Shown piece by piece: positions 6,353-7,168 of a stretch of 7,168 nucleotides of DNA (its first letter is position 1; each line of letters starts with the position of its first letter). The DNA lies in NCBI GenBank assembly GCA_964489245.1, contig CAZAXU010000064.1, forward strand, positions 1 through 7,168, given 5' to 3'. Source of the DNA: CAZAXU01 sp964489245. Its GTDB lineage: Bacteria > Bacteroidota > Bacteroidia > Flavobacteriales > Flavobacteriaceae. A program made the translations under genes and the position numbers. The notes beneath the pieces are model-generated. The model was not told where the DNA came from. It saw only the letters and a list, made by a program, of their open reading frames with translations, and made no database searches.

Positions 6353-7039
6353 TCAGGTCGATGGTTTTTTTATTTCAAAAATATGTCCTCTCACGATAAG
6401 AAACTGCGCCAAAACATAGGTGAATATGGTAATTTCTCTGGAGAAAAGAAATTTTTGTTTGAACAAAGCAACGGCAAGTGTAGCATCGGAAAGAATGAAA
6501 ATAAGTGCGCCGATAAGCACGAATTTAAAACTGTTTTTGCCCACTTTTTCATATCTGTTTAGCGCCAATATTGCCATCAAAAAAATGATGCAAGAATAGA
6601 AATATACAGGGATTTTCAGTTTTCCTAAGTTGTTATTTAAATAAAAGAGTAGGAGTGCAAGGAAAAAAAAGAAAGGTAATAATAAGTAAGGTTTTTTCTT
6701 AAGAATTGATGTTGCGCCTTTGGGTTTCAGAAAAAGGACTCCATAGATGATGTGTGTGCTCATAAAGGCGAGTAATCCCGGGATAAAAAAAGATTTAGAC
6801 AGTTCGTTGATTTGCAAAAACACATCGCCCAGCCAAGAAAAAATCAAAGCAATAATCAGGAGTTTGGATGCTTTTGATATGGGTTTGTCAATTTGCTTAT
6901 AATAGAATGAAATCAGTAGTGGCATCCATATAGCTTTGCTGACAAGCTGTTCCCAAAAGCAATCCGGTTTATATCTTACGAGCAGCAAAAAGACTCCCGA
7001 AAAAATGATATACGGAATAAGAATGATTTTGTTTTTCAT
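6353..7039 (-). CDS. YhhN/TMEM86 family membrane protein, lysoplasmalogenase-like
   Basis: Polytopic inner-membrane protein of the YhhN family. Characterised members (TMEM86B, Legionella YhhN) hydrolyse the vinyl-ether bond of lysoplasmalogens. 228 residues, with about seven to eight hydrophobic segments running from residue 4 to 218. The conserved polar residues of the family sit in or near the membrane: SKAIWMP (34-40), FSWLGDVFL (67-75, with G71 and D72), the H96/Y99 pair in STHIIYG, GALIFILSD (177-185, ending S184-D185) and YVLAQFLI (208-215, with Q212). The ATG overlaps the stop of the upstream membrane-protein gene as ATGA (7039-7036), so the two are translationally coupled. The 127-bp spacer downstream holds no strong terminator. 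The family call is good; whether this organism has plasmalogens is unknown, so the substrate is open. Confidence 0.87.
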   Translation of the reverse strand: MKNKIILIPYIIFSGVFLLLVRYKPDCFWEQLVSKAIWMPLLISFYYKQIDKPISKASKLLIIALIFSWLGDVFLQINELSKSFFIPGLLAFMSTHIIYGVLFLKPKGATSILKKKPYLLLPFFFFLALLLFYLNNNLGKLKIPVYFYSCIIFLMAILALNRYEKVGKNSFKFVLIGALIFILSDATLAVALFKQKFLFSREITIFTYVLAQFLIVRGHIFEIKKPST

Positions 7040-7168
7040 TTTTTCTTATGATTGTAGCGAGCTGCTAAACTCATAAAAAATCCAAAGATGAGAAAATCTA
7101 ATATAAATTTCCAAATATCAAATTCTTTATGTCTGAAATAATTGAATAATGATAAGATCACGGCATAT
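7036..7168 (-). CDS. Unidentified membrane protein, C-terminal 43 codons only
   Basis: An open frame enters from the right edge and ends at TGA 7038-7036, overlapping the YhhN-family start codon as ATGA. The visible 43 residues begin YAVILSLFNYFRHKEFD. They continue into a hydrophobic stretch (WKFILDFLIFGFFMSLAA) of transmembrane length and finish with a basic tail RYNHKKK, which would place the C-terminus in the cytoplasm by the positive-inside rule. The frame stays open to the edge, and the coupled overlap makes it very likely a real gene rather than chance. I do not recognise the family from this fragment. Confidence 0.7.
   Translation of the reverse strand, partial: YAVILSLFNYFRHKEFDIWKFILDFLIFGFFMSLAARYNHKKK

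Noticed and set aside
6269..6562. Plus-strand 97-codon frame across the hsp20 upstream spacer
   Set aside because: Most of it is antisense to the YhhN-family gene, its sequence is Lys/Phe-rich without motifs, and it would be the only plus-strand gene in the window.

Overview
The window looks like ordinary chromosomal backbone of a member of the Bacteroidota. The sequence is AT-rich. Start codons are preceded by A/T-rich leaders without Shine-Dalgarno sequences. One promoter candidate matches the Bacteroidota -7 consensus TAnnTTTG. DAHP synthase and chorismate mutase are fused in one protein, an arrangement well known in this phylum. Order and genus cannot be fixed from this stretch. All ten recognisable genes lie on the minus strand, so the window is best read from right (7168) to left (1).

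Right end, 7168-6353: the last 43 codons of an unidentified membrane protein overlap by ATGA with a YhhN/TMEM86-family membrane protein (lysoplasmalogenase-like). After a 127-bp spacer comes a small heat-shock protein of the Hsp20 family (6225-5794). A perfect 17-bp hairpin (5771-5734) follows it and looks like its intrinsic terminator.

Centre, 5589-1527: a compact six-gene run with gaps of 3 to 15 bp and one 4-bp overlap, almost certainly an operon. The order is DAHP synthase-chorismate mutase (entry to aromatic amino acid synthesis), rsgA (30S maturation GTPase), dtd (D-aminoacyl-tRNA deacylase), thpR (RNA 2',3'-cyclic phosphodiesterase, 2H family), a MazG-type nucleotide pyrophosphohydrolase and a fumarylacetoacetate hydrolase (FAH) family enzyme. 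Apart from the first gene, the theme is housekeeping and quality control: ribosome assembly, removal of mischarged D-amino acids, RNA-end and nucleotide clean-up, and possibly removal of a stray acylpyruvate or oxaloacetate metabolite. A candidate promoter sits almost on top of the first start codon.

Left end, 1371-1: an exported M14 zinc carboxypeptidase with its own signal peptide, separated from the operon by 155 bp. It runs off the window before its C-terminus.

I found no RNA genes, mobile elements, CRISPR array, phage genes or defence system, and nothing that amounts to a new biological system. The findings are modest: a hairpin, a possible leaderless promoter, a possible leader ORF, an unusual residue in the peptidase, and an unknown membrane protein coupled to YhhN.
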